Assembly (NCBI GenBank): GCA_002104985.1
Contig: MCGO01000020.1
Span: 310,001-374,000, forward strand
Source: Rhizoclosmatium globosum
Lineage: Eukaryota > Chytridiomycota > Chytridiomycetes > Chytridiales > Chytriomycetaceae
Length of the DNA stretch: 64,000 nt
Direction of reading: 5' to 3'
Shown here: in pieces, positions 30,989 through 41,497 of the stretch
How positions within the stretch are numbered: position 1 is the first letter of the stretch
How the letters are laid out: each line of letters starts with the position of its first letter
Position numbers and translations under genes: made by a program
Notes under the pieces: generated by a model
Database searches by the model: none
What the model was told of the DNA's origin: nothing
Seen by the model: the letters and a program-made list of their open reading frames with translations, nothing else

Positions 30989-33077
30989 ATGTTTCGCGGA
31001 CTCTCACAAACTCTCTTTCAAACTCGAACAATCGCTCGCTTTGGTCTCATGTCGTCTGCATCCACTTTACTTCCTGCTTGTCAGTATGGAGCATCCTGCT
31101 ACCGAGTAAGTGAGACTGGACCACTGCTGGCATCTTACCCAACTGTCCTTCAACAGAAAAACCCGGACCACTTCAGAGAGTTCTCGCACAACACAATTAA
31201 TAATGCATCAAAGAAAGCGAAGGATCAGCCAACTTCGAAGCCTCAAAACACTTTGACTCAGCCTGTTCTGACACAGCCTGTGACTCAGCCAATTCTGCCA
31301 CCAACGCAGACTTCTTCAGCTCCTACTGATACATCCTCCAATCTCAATCTTTTTGATTTGTCAAATATCGATGGCGTGAAGCCAAAGGTGCTGTTAGCAG
31401 ATGGGGACTCCAAACCTGACGGTGAATATACGATCACACGCTCTGGCGACTATTACACTTGCTCATGTGCTGGCTGGAAGCTCAGTAAACTCCCTGTTGA
31501 CGGTAAACTATTTGTTGATGCAGGTCCTCTAATCCGTGCTGATGTAGTCGTCCATATTAGCACGAACCTGCAAGCACCTCCAGGCTATTCTTGGAAATGA
31601 TTATGAAATGGCTCGAGTGAAGCTTAAGAAGCCGCCTGTGGATGAGGTCCTCACAGAAAGCGAATTAGATGAAAGTGAGATGGCGGACTCCGAAAATGAC
31701 GACCAACCCAATACTTCTGATGTGACCAACATCAATGGTATCAAACCAAACCTGCTGTTGGCTGACGGGGAAAAGAAAGAACAAGGCGATTATGTGATCA
31801 AACGAATTCATGATCACTACTCATGCACTTGCATGGGATGGAAAGTGAGCAAGCTTCCTATTGATGGTATACAGTTTGACAAGGGTCCGTAATGTTACTA
31901 ACTCGTGATTACAGCGAGATCATGTAAGCACTTGAAGCTCGCATTGGGTGACTCGTATGAAACGGCCCGATTGAAGTGGAAGAATCCGCAGGGGCTATTA
32001 CGTCCTGGATTGCAAGCAAAAGTTGCATCTCCAAAGAAGAGAAAGGCTGATGATGGCGACAATGATGGCGACAAGGTTTCCGCCAAGAAGAAAGGAAAGA
32101 AGGCGAAGAATGCCGACGAAGATGACGACGGAGATGCTGCTGAAAAGTTCACTGCTAAAAACCGTGCCAAGAGGGATGAAATCAAGGAGAAAGCACCTGC
32201 CCTGCTTCTTGCTCAAAAGTACGAACCTGGATCTATCGACCCAACTGGATGGTGGATCAGTGAAAAGCTTGACGGAGTTCGTGCATTCTGGGATCATGAA
32301 CGAAGAGAGTTTGTCTCAAGACTGGGTAACCCATTCACAGCGCCAGACTGGTTCAAAGATGCAATGCCCAAAGACCACAGTCTGGACGGAGAATTATTTG
32401 GAGGCCGTGGAAAGTTCAGCGAAACTGTATCTGTTGTTAAGGTACTTCGCATTTTATTGAAAATCACCCCCACATCCACTGACCTGAAACCCACCCAGAC
32501 AATCAACTCTCCTCACTGGAAAAAGATCAACTTCCAAGTCTTTGACTCTCCCACAATGACGACACTCCCCTTTGAGCAACGAATCGTGAAACTGAAGTCC
32601 CTCTTCCCACCCTCCGCAGACTCCCCAATCATACTTGTTGCCCACGAAAAATGCATATCCGCTGCACATATCGTAACCGCACTCAAAGACGTGGAATCCA
32701 AAGGTGGTGAAGGACTTATGCTTCGTGAACCTAAATCCATGTACATTGGGAAGCGAAGCACAACGCTCCTCAAAGTGAAATCGTTTTACGATGCTGAAGC
32801 CATTGTAATTGGGTATGAAGCTGGTAAAGGCAGGAATGCCAATGTGACAGGATCGTTAAAGTGCCGGATGGCTAGTGGGAAAGAATTCAAGATCGGAACA
32901 GGGTTGTCGGATGCTGAGCGGCAAAATCCACCAAAGATTGGGGCAATTGTGACGTACAGGTTTCAGGAATTGACAAACGATGGTATTCCTCGGTTTCCAA
33001 GTTTTGTTGGCGTCAGGATTGATGCAGATAAGCCTGTTGATGCTGTTGTAAGAGTAGTGAGTAAGAAGGATGATTGA
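30989..33077 (+). CDS. ATP-dependent DNA ligase with PBZ finger and two SWIM fingers
   Basis: Five exons (30989-31105, 31157-31502, 31561-31866, 31915-32441, 32499-33077) join in frame to 624 aa. Residues 1-20 are basic and lack acids (MFRGLSQTLFQTRTIARFG), like a mitochondrial presequence; Met21 offers a second start. A poly(ADP-ribose)-binding zinc finger follows (CQYGASCYRKNPDHFREFSH, Cys31, Cys37, His44, His50), joined exactly across the first intron. Two tandem modules each start with a GVKPKVLLADG-like stretch and end in a SWIM finger: Cys141/143 with Cys158/His160, and Cys243/245 with Cys260/His262. After a Lys-rich linker comes a compact ligase domain: adenylated Lys374 in EKLDGVRAFWD, then DGELFGG, FQVFDSP, EGLMLREP and LLKVKSF, with an OB fold at the end. 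It would seal nicks. PBZ suggests recruitment to PARylated damage (inference). Confidence 0.92.
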
Positions 33078-33318
33078 ACTCTTTCTCAGATTAAATAATT
33101 ATTAAGTTAAATTGATTGTTTGTGGTTGAGACTTGAACCAGGATTTGCATATTCTCAACCATTGGTTTGGCCAAATAAGAGAGGGCATGAACCAATCTTT
33201 GCTGATAATGTATGTTTTCAAGGTCACCACAGCGTCGCTTTTAAAAATGCAGGCTTCTTCTTTCATTCAACTGTTTTTAAGGAACGACAATTTGCAACAA
33301 TTCAAACAAACAAACAAG

Positions 33319-33781
33319 ATGCACGGCTTCTTCTCACTCATGTGGCTGACTTTTGTAATCTCTATCTTCGTTCAAGCATCACCTATACCTTGGCAGAGCG
33401 GAAACCAGATTGTGAAATTCTCCGAGCAAGTCCAGCGATCTTTCTTCAGACGCGGAATTGACATAGACGGACACCTTTCACAGCTGTCAACTAACGCAAA
33501 AACTTGCTTGAACAAGTATCTCGGGGAGCGAATGTCAAATGATCTATTGTGGGATTCGGAGGAAGTCTGCAGCAGCTACTTACGCGCCACTGTACAACCA
33601 AACTGCTCATCGATTAAATTAAGTTTAGCTGATCAAATTATTGTGAGTGGGCTTGAGAAGACCTTACTATTCTGACAGAGTTATTATGTGTTCTGACACA
33701 CCTTATACATTATAGATTCGAGATCTTCCAGTAGCCTGTCGAACCTATGAACGCCGTCTCTATGCCAACAAGGTTCAATGA
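33319..33781 (+). CDS. Small secreted or membrane-anchored protein, unknown
   Basis: Two exons (33319-33642, 33716-33781) code for 129 aa. The start MHGFFSLMWLTFVISIFVQA is a typical signal peptide with likely cleavage after QA-S. The mature part has five cysteines (KTCLNKY, EEVCSS, QPNCSS, PVACRTYERR among them) and no known domain. Cys-rich small secreted proteins are common in fungi; I do not recognise this one. An upstream in-frame extension exists but would hide the signal peptide. Confidence 0.6.
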
Positions 33782-33830
33782 GTCCAATAAAGAATGCAAA
33801 TAAATATTATTAAAACCACATTTCAAAAAG

Positions 33831-35995
33831 ATGAGTTTGAGCAACTGGACCACAGAACAGCTGTGTAAGCTCCTCGGCCTTCCCGCCCCCGCCCCGGGAG
33901 AAGCCAGTGATCTCGACCCACTCGTACAAGAAGTACTCAGTCTTCCACCAGCCGATGCAGCTGCGCATCTCTCTGTGGGTTCCTCGAGTCTTTCGTTGGC
34001 ACTTGTCGCCTAACACTGATCAAACGCAGCAACTTCTCGGCGACGAACGCGCGGCCCTCGACTTCATTTCCGAGTTTTCGCAGCGACGATCGGCTCCGGC
34101 GACTCCAACGCCAACGCCAACGCCAACGCAACAGCAACAAAAGAAGAAGTCGTTTGCTTCGGCGTCGGCTTCGGCAACACCTTCTTCGCCTTCTTCGCCG
34201 CAGCAAAAACAGCAAAGTTCAATTGCGCAATCTGCTTTCAAAGATCCGAATCGCGTGTACCGAAAGAAGGACGCCGACGAAAACTACTTTGCTCCAACAA
34301 CGCCAAAGACAAACAAGGACCAGCCGCAGCCTCGGCCTGAACCCCCGGCGACAGTAACTGCACCGGCACCGGCAACTGCAAAGAAACAATCGCAAAAGAA
34401 GAAGCAGTATGTCGTCGTTACAGTCGACTCCCTCAGTGCCAATGACAAGGTTGGCACTTTGATGGGCTTGAACAACCGTCCTTTGTGTGAATGCCTGGCT
34501 GCAAAACACGGTCTTTTGACAAATTGTTTGACTTGCGGAAAGATTGTTTGTAACTTGGAAGGACCTGGTCCTTGTCCTTCCTGTGGATCCATTGTCGAAT
34601 CTGCTATTCAACAAGTAACCATGATTCAGTCTCGACAGTCGTCGTATCAAGTCTCGCCAGTCCATACTGCTACTGCTGCTTCGACATCTGTGAATGCGAA
34701 ACAGGGTGGTACAAAATCAAAAGCCCCTGCTCCTGGTCAACACGTTGTCAACAGATATGGTTTGGTAAGTAGCAACGAGATCAAATGGAGACTGAAGAAA
34801 GCCGGTGAAGTTGGAGGGAAGGAATCATGGAAAACTGGTAGTTGGAATGCAACTTCTTCACAGATATCAAAAAGCGGAGTCCGACGGAGTGTAAATAGTT
34901 GAGGAAGAGGAATCAAAAATGTCGAGCTTTTTGGAGATAATTCTTGAAGGAGAAACGAGCAGTCTTTTTCAATATTATTGAACCCTAACTTGTGCTAGGC
35001 TGCTGGCTCCACAGGTTCTGCTGTCACTGCAGTCACAAATCCAGGTGGACCAAGAGAAAGCGAATTCGCGTACCCTACCCTGATGACTGAAAAAGAAATG
35101 CTGGCCCTGAAGAAAGCTGAGGAGCAACGCGAGCGTCTCTTAGACTATCAGCGCAACAGTACAGCACGAACCAGAGTATTTGGTTAGTATATATTGAGCT
35201 TATTTTATCGTCATACTCATACTTGCTCCCCTCAGATACAGCCAGTGACTTTGACTTCCAAAGTGACAGCCAAAACAAATGGCTCACTGCAGAAGAACGA
35301 GCACAAGCACTAAAAAACTTAAAAGAGCAACAAAGACTTGAAGAAGAGCGGAAACGATCGCGTGTCATATCTATCGACTTACAATCGCGATCGGTGAAGC
35401 AAGAATCTTATGCAGAACCTGTTGGCGCTCGTCAACTTTCTTACGAGGCTGCAAAATTGCAGGGCCAAAGAGGTAAGCTGTGACGTTAATTCGTGGTTGC
35501 ATCTGACTCGACATTGTAGCTGCCGACAATTCCCCTTCAAACAATGAACCGGTAGTTCGCCCCAAACCATCAGAGCCAGGCTCAACAGGCCTGTTCCAAA
35601 ACCCGACTCTTCGTATCGCCCCAAAATACATTCCACCTACACCACCACAAGCAACGAATGAACCAAAATCAAAGCAAGTAAAACTTGGAAAGAACCAGGT
35701 ACAACCATGGAAAGTCGGTCAAGACGAGAATGAAAAACCAAAGCCCGCGACCATGAAGCAGTTGCGAGAAATGGCTCTTGCATCTGGCGAAATTCCTGAA
35801 AATGATGCGGTTGGACATCAATTTGATGCAGCTATGCAAGCGAAAAAGAGTAAAGCAAAGAGAGAAGCTGAGGCGAGGAAATATTTGAAGGTTGAGAGGT
35901 CGCGAGTCCAGGATGAATATGATTTCGTTTCCACCTCTTGGAGTATATCGGACGCAAGCGCTTCTGGTGTAGCTGATGAGCCTGCCTGTGGATGA
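33831..35995 (+). CDS. TRIP4: TRIP4/ASC-1 family zinc-finger protein
   Basis: The fungal counterpart of activating signal cointegrator 1, a subunit of the ASC-1 complex that acts in ribosome quality control and transcription. The start MSLSNWTTEQLCKLLG is followed, after a short intron (HLS to QLLGDERAALDFISEF), by a Pro/Gln-rich linker. The diagnostic C2HC5 zinc finger then reads CECLAAKHGLLTNCLTCGKI and CNLEGPGPCPSCGS (about 34488-34593). Later exons (34998-35182, about 35236-35472, 35520-35995) carry coiled, charged segments (ALKNLKEQQRLEEERKRS). The protein ends without the ASCH domain of the human protein, so it matches the shorter fungal form. One intron of about 233 nt (34765-34997) holds in-frame stops, so unspliced mRNA would end early. 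Confidence 0.85.
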
Positions 35996-36071
35996 TAAAG
36001 ATGATGATGATGATGTTAATAAATATAGCCGACGTTTATTTGCCAATTACTTGAAAAGATGTACGAAACTC

Positions 36072-36407
36072 ATGACAGGAGACACAGTACTAACCCGCAA
36101 AAATAGGAACATTGACGAAGAAGTTGAACGCCTCAAAGTCGAAATCAAGAGACTTGGCGCCGTTGATCCCAAAGATGGAAAGACAAAGGTGCCATTTGGA
36201 GTTATTGTGCGTGACGATGATTGCGCCAACATCTGTGAGCCATCCTTGCATCTATCGTGCTCTTGAATTAACCAAATATGTGTGCATCTAGTTGAAGCCC
36301 TTGTCGGAACCTTAAAGGCGGCAAAGAAGAGAAAGGTGATTAGCTACGATGCCGAACTTTTATTGCAGGGAGTTCACGATAAAGTAGACATCGTATTGCT
36401 TGAATAA
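36072..36407 (+). CDS. ABRACL: Costars family protein (ABRACL)
   Basis: A small actin-regulating protein family known from animals, plants, amoebae and some early fungi. Two exons (36072-36234, 36292-36407) join to 92 aa. The diagnostic run is PFGVIVRDDDCANI followed, across the intron, by FEALVGTLKAAKKRKVISYD and ELLLQGVHDKVDIVLLE, nearly the animal sequence. The Met at 36072 gives the expected length; an upstream in-frame Met at 35976 overlaps the end of the TRIP4 gene and seems less likely. The gap to TRIP4 is under 80 bp in the same direction. Confidence 0.92.
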
Positions 36408-36528
36408 AATTCGTATATTTGATATGGAAGTTCTTGATTGCAAAGAGTGATGTAGTGGCTGTTGGATCCCCCAAAACCTCACCCAAAACCCATCCTCACG
36501 AAACCCATCAACAAACTCCAATTGACGA

Positions 36529-38353
36529 ATGAATCCAAGCCAATTCAAGCCAGTCTTCTTGCTGCCGATAATAATCATCTTCTGTTTGGGAATCCTCTTC
36601 ATTGAACAGCTTGGTCTTGGGGACACTGACTCAAACCTGTCATTGAGTGAACTGATAGAGACGCCATTCGAAAACGTCACGGTACCAGCAACAGCTTGTG
36701 ATCTAGACGGAAACACTGAAACTGGCATTCACTTTATGTTTACTCCGTCAGCGCAAGACCAACCGTTTCAGCGTCGAGCTATTGTTTCTATTTTCGCCGC
36801 TGTTGCGGACAACAAGACTTACAACACCGGTCTGGCGGATGTATTGGTGCTTGCTCATAGCTTTAATAGCTCAACCGAGGCGGATCGGGAGGGAACGGAG
36901 TTTGTGGCTGCCTACACGGGAGACTTGACAGCAACCGTCAAAAAGTCTTTCCTGGATCTGGGTGTTCGATTGCTTGCGTTGCCAGATTTGGGAGCCCAGA
37001 AAAACTGGGTTGCTTCAGAAGATGCATTCAAAGCTTGTCCACTTTCGAACTGTTTTGCAAAGTTGTATCTCTTTGGGTTGGAAGAGTTCAGCGATATTCT
37101 GTATGTTGATTCTAGTGTTGTATTCAATGCCGGTTTCTCTATAGCATCTGTGTTCGAATTGTCGTCTGGAACTGGGTTCTTTGGTGCAGTGCCTTCGTTT
37201 GGCCTTGGAGACGATGTCCTCGATTCTTCGGTCCTGCTATTTAAACCATCGATTTCACGCATGAATTATATGCTCAATCTTGTGTCAAAGTTAGATTTTG
37301 AAGAATACTTTTTGGATCAAGGCTTCTTGAACAATTACTTCTCTGGCTCCATCCCGTCTTGCACAACGTGGTCTCGCCTCCCAGAATATTTGAACGTTCA
37401 ATTCGTTAATAATCGCAACCATGAAGTTGTCTCATCTTCTCAAATCGCATCGCACAATTTCTGGCACGAGAAACCATCTTCCAAGAATCCCGCTTTCACC
37501 ATATACTCCCGCTGGGTTAATTTCATGCACTCTCTCTTTGATTTCCAAATGAAAAAGTACAAGTACAGTGACGTGGGAAGGATCCCAAACTCAATCCAAG
37601 ATTTGGAACTGATGATCCAAGGAAACACTTTCAACCAAAAGTTTGTGATTCTGACAGTCATGTCATCCAAGGTTGAACAAAATGTATCGGATCGTACCAT
37701 GGGGAACCGAGCTCGATACTGCGAACGACACCCAGAAGTCACACATTACCTTGAAACCAACATCAAGGCCAAAAACGCAGTATGGCAAAAAGTATGGACT
37801 CTTGAAGAACTGTTTGAGAACGATTCCAATCATTACAACTGGGCATGGTTGCTAGATGGTCGTGACGCGTTCATTATGAATGGCGAAACAGAGCTTAGAG
37901 CTCTTGTTGCGAAATATGCCTTGGAGAGACCCGAAATTGATATGGATGTTTTGATTGCATGCGATTTGAACGCCTTGAACGCCGGATCCTTCTTTGTACG
38001 AAATTCAGAATGGACACGAAGAGTCTTGATACCAGAGTGGAAAGGATACGCAAATCACTCTGACAAAAATACCAGGGAACATCCTTGGCAGGAGCAGTGG
38101 GGTCTCATTCGTATGTATGAAGACAATCGGAATAATACCCCAAAACATTTGCACGAGGTTCACCAGAGCCGACAGAACGAATTCAATGCGTATACTTTTG
38201 TAAGTCGTTTTATCGTTTTGTTTTGAAGCTTATTCTTTCGGTTAGGGCCCTGAACCAACATACAGGCCAGGCGATTTTGCACTGCATGCACCAGATCATG
38301 GATGGAAAGGGCTGTATTCTTACATGGATTTACATAATTACACTGAATATTAA
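36529..38353 (+). CDS. Two-domain glycosyltransferase (GT8-like plus GT34)
   Basis: A type II Golgi protein of 592 aa in two exons (36529-38199, 38246-38353). Residues 8-25 form the membrane anchor (FLLPIIIIFCLGILFIEQL). The first domain looks like a glycogenin-type GT8 fold (AKLYLFGLEEFSDILYVDSS, then DSSVLLFKPS and DQGFLNNYF), but the metal-binding DxD is DSS here, so it may be inactive. The second domain is GT34 (yeast Gma12/Mnn10 galactosyl- or mannosyltransferases): KFVILTVMSS, NWAWLLDGRDAFIMN with the DxxD motif, LNAGSFFVRNSEW and, in the last exon, FALHAPDHGW. GT34 enzymes decorate N-glycans in the Golgi. A tandem GT8-like/GT34 arrangement is uncommon to my knowledge. Confidence 0.82.
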
Positions 38354-38467
38354 TAGTAAATCAATTCGTTAATCCACATCCAATCTTTAAATGAAGATTT
38401 CAACTTTATTCTCAAATATGAATGGGATGATCAAGACAAAAACCCGTCTCCAATTGGTTTATATGAA

Positions 38468-39634
38468 TCAGGCAGAGTTTTTCAAGGCTTCAGAAGTGAC
38501 CTGCAATTCATCAATCTCGGGCGAAAGAGCAGCCAACGCTTCATGAGCTTCCTTAAAGTACTTCAACTGAGCAGCCACCAAATCCGACAAGCCCCGCAAA
38601 GGCTCTGGACTCTCAACCACAAGAGTCATTTTGCTCATTGCATCATCCACAGCCGCCACAAAAGCGTCTTCAGTAGCCTCCATTTCAGCACGAGCACCTT
38701 CCTCGCTTCCAGGCTTCACAGTCTTCATCTTGTGACGAGCAGCATCGTAGTTGAGACGAGCCATGTGGACATTACGACGCGCTTTAGAGGCGTGGGCAAT
38801 CAATTGGTTCAAAGTAGTGGTGTATGGCTTGTGGAACTTTTCGACGATCGTGTCGTCCTGTTCGAGGTAGGTAGGTAGTAGTGGTTTAGTGTTGGAATTT
38901 TGGTGGCTGTTATTTCTATGAGACTCTCACCATCTTCAATCGCGCCTCTCCAATGACTTCCTGTGTATCACCAAACTTGTTGAGAGCAACAGCTGAAAGA
39001 ATGGTGTGAGTTGAAGGATCGTGTTTTCAGGCTGAAATACTCACTGATTGGTTCCTGAGGATTCATTTCGGCGGCGACAGTCTTAGCGGCCTTGCAGTAC
39101 GCATGAGCCAAAGAAGGTGGAGTTTCGGTGTTTGGGTTTGGGCCGGTGGGTGATGATCCGGTAATAAGGGTAGTCCAACCCGCGCTCACCGAGGAAGCGA
39201 GGTCCTTTGCCTGTTCAGCAAAGACTGGCTGGTAGTCGTAGTGCTTCTTTGTGTAGTTTACAGAGAGCTTCAGGAAAGACTCGTGCAGAGTTTTGATCTT
39301 GTCGACTTTCTGTTTGTTTGTGTGAGGGTTAGTTGAGTATGCTATTGACAGGACAGCATTCTCACGTCTTCGAGTTCGCGGAACTTTGGTGGCAGTTCAG
39401 TCACGTCGACATTTCCTTTGCTGGTTTGCTCCTTGACGAACTGTGGTTGTTGAAAAGGGGGTTAGGCTGAATTTGTAAGGGATCCCAGTATTTAAATCGC
39501 TGTTAAACCTGTGTCGCCATTGAGAAGCGCTGGGCGGCCGTGTTGCCCAGTGGCTTCAGTTGCTCGGCGGCTTTGCTGGCGGCTTCGCGGAAGTTCTGGA
39601 TCGATTGTTTGGCGCTGAGTCCCGTTGCGGCCAT
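38468..39634 (-). CDS. BAR-domain protein (Gvp36-like)
   Basis: A membrane-curvature protein of the BAR superfamily. Read from ATG 39634 to TGA 38468-38470 in about five exons. It starts MAATGLSAKQSIQNFREAA and is mostly charged amphipathic helix: KFRELEDVDKIKTLHESFLK, DTIVEKFHKPY, then NQLIAHASKARRNVHMARLN and AAQLKYFKEAHEALAALSP in the last exon. The helix pattern and length (about 290 aa) match fungal Golgi/endosomal BAR proteins related to Gvp36, which act in vesicle traffic. Introns near 39480-39440, 39370-39310, 39040-38990 and 38930-38870 have GT..AG ends. Confidence 0.78.
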
Positions 39635-39847
39635 TGGAAGTTGGTTTCGGAGTTGGAATTAATTTGGTTGCCCTTTGAAGTGTCTATCCATTTGAAGTAA
39701 CAACAAAGAAGACAGCCTATCAATAATGTATTGCAAAAGTTAGAATAGTGTATTTATTCTGATTTTGGTCTGTTCGTGTGAAACCAAACCATCCACTCCT
39801 CTCTCCCATCATTCATATGTAATAATTCACAAGTTTCGATGATTGAT

Positions 39848-40246
39848 TTAAGCAGACTTTCTTGGCTTGGCCTGGGAACCTGTAAAACAAAAAAACATAA
39901 AGTCAGACGACTTCTTCTCCCAACAACCCCATTTAAAGAATAGAGTACGCACCCTCACGGAAACCGTTCTTGAATCTGACAGTCAAGGTCTTGATGTAAG
40001 CGCAACGACCAGTACCGGTGGTCTTTCTACGTTGAGCCTTGGTAGCCCACTCGACTGAAACGAGAGATAGTTTAGAACTTCGTCCATCATCCCTGAATGA
40101 CATCACTTACAGGATCTGAGCTTGGCAGCTGGGTAACCGCACTGAGCACAGGTCTTCTTCTGGCAATGGAAGGAACGACGACCACATCTGCGGCAGAGAG
40201 TGTGGGACTTGTTGTGGCGCTTACCAAAAGATTGGGTACCCTTAGT
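39848..40246 (-). CDS. RPL37: 60S ribosomal protein L37 (eL37)
   Basis: A zinc-binding protein of the large ribosomal subunit. Three exons code for the conserved body: [20 protein letters not shown], the second zinc pair in [13 protein letters not shown], then [17 protein letters not shown] after an intron, and the C-terminal [16 protein letters not shown]. Stop TAA is at 39850-39848. All other eL37 proteins begin MTKGT, and an acceptor CAG stands exactly before the Thr codon (40247), so the initiator ATG must come from an upstream exon. The only ATG followed by GT in the next 450 bp on this strand is at 40658 (ATGGTGCC), which would give a first intron of about 409 nt. That is plausible for a ribosomal protein gene but unproven. 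Confidence 0.9.
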
Positions 40247-40710
40247 CTGTTTTGGAGTGATTCGGTTAACGCTTCTAGTTCCAAATAGTGGATCGATAAT
40301 GGTGGGTGTTTGGAGCGGTTGGTTGACTTTGCTTCGAGGAAGACTCCTTCGTGTGTCCTCCTTTGCTGAGCTCCACCACAGGTCCATTACGACGCCATGA
40401 CATTCACAAGATCCATTGGAACAATCGTTGAGATTTCGGAGTAACTATAGCGTGTGACGTGTCCAGCACTCCGACACAGACATCTCCAAGTCAGAGTTTG
40501 TCCCATCGAAAGTCGTCGTTCCAGGTCCATCGCATCGGCCATCGCCTCCTCCATTCGATCCAAAGCACGTCCTTCAGTGATCCAAGTGAGTTGATGATGC
40601 TGCAGATGCGTCGTCTTGATGGGGATGGGCAGGAAGGACATGGCGGGGGCAGGCACCATTTCGCGAAAATTCTGGTCGTCGAACACAACCAACCAAAGTA
40701 AAACTGAAAC

Positions 40711-41463
40711 ATGAGCGGCTTTGGCAGTCGATTCGCAATGTTCCAGAGAATCAGTGCGGCGTATCGTGCATCGGCTAAAGAGTCACTGCCTCGTGTAAGC
40801 TTTAAGGGAATCGATTCAGACCAGATCGTGGCCCAGATTACTGCTATTTGCGAGGCCAACTCTGATCAAACGGCTTCAACAATGAAGCTTCCTTTTCGTT
40901 TGTACGTAAAACAGAGCAATATCAAGAATGCTGGCTTTGGTGTCTTTTTGGGACCGTGTTCTGGAACCTTGACTGTCAAACAAGGAACTGTTGTCTGTCT
41001 ATATCCTGGAGTTGTGTATTCTTCAATCGATCCCATATTCTTTCCTTCAATCAGCAATCACTTTGTATTACAACGAATGGATGGATCTCTAATTGACGGA
41101 AAACATTCTGGTCTCTCAAAATACATGTTCAAGAGCATACGGAAACGTGAACTCGCGTGGAATAGAGTCGAATATGATAACCAATGGCTGGATCAACGAA
41201 AAGAAGGCGAATCAAACAACTGGAATATCGGTCAACTCATCAACAACAGTTTCAACAATATGGACGATGCGAATGTTGTCTACAATGAATTCACTTTGTC
41301 TCAATCGTTTCCGATGCAATGGAGGCAGTTCATACCCAACGTCCCGTTCGCGCCTGAGGAGGAAAACATCTTTGGTATCGCCCTTGTGACAACCAAGGAT
41401 ATTTCGTTTTCCTCACTTGATGATCGAGTTGAGCTCTTGGCATCCTATCAATCTCTGGAATAA
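40711..41463 (+). CDS. SETD9: SET-domain protein, SETD9-like
   Basis: A single exon of 250 codons. The central region aligns by eye with animal SETD9: IKNAGFGVFLGPCSG, VVCLYPGVVYSSIDPIFFPS, RMDGSLIDGKHSGLSKY, NIGQLINNSFNNMDDANVVY and ALVTTKDIS. SET domains usually methylate lysines; the N-x-S-F-N motif here takes the place of the canonical NHSC, and the substrate of SETD9 is unknown. The usual C-terminal catalytic Tyr region is represented by ELLASYQ. It is divergent from RPL37 with very little space between, which suggests a shared promoter. Confidence 0.8.
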   Translation: MSGFGSRFAMFQRISAAYRASAKESLPRVSFKGIDSDQIVAQITAICEANSDQTASTMKLPFRLYVKQSNIKNAGFGVFLGPCSGTLTVKQGTVVCLYPGVVYSSIDPIFFPSISNHFVLQRMDGSLIDGKHSGLSKYMFKSIRKRELAWNRVEYDNQWLDQRKEGESNNWNIGQLINNSFNNMDDANVVYNEFTLSQSFPMQWRQFIPNVPFAPEEENIFGIALVTTKDISFSSLDDRVELLASYQSLE

Positions 41464-41497
41464 CTCTTTCTGTACAATAATAAAAGTTCTATGTTAT

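Noticed and set aside
36962..37262. Antisense frames within the glycosyltransferase
   Set aside because: The sense frame is continuous with recognisable GT motifs.
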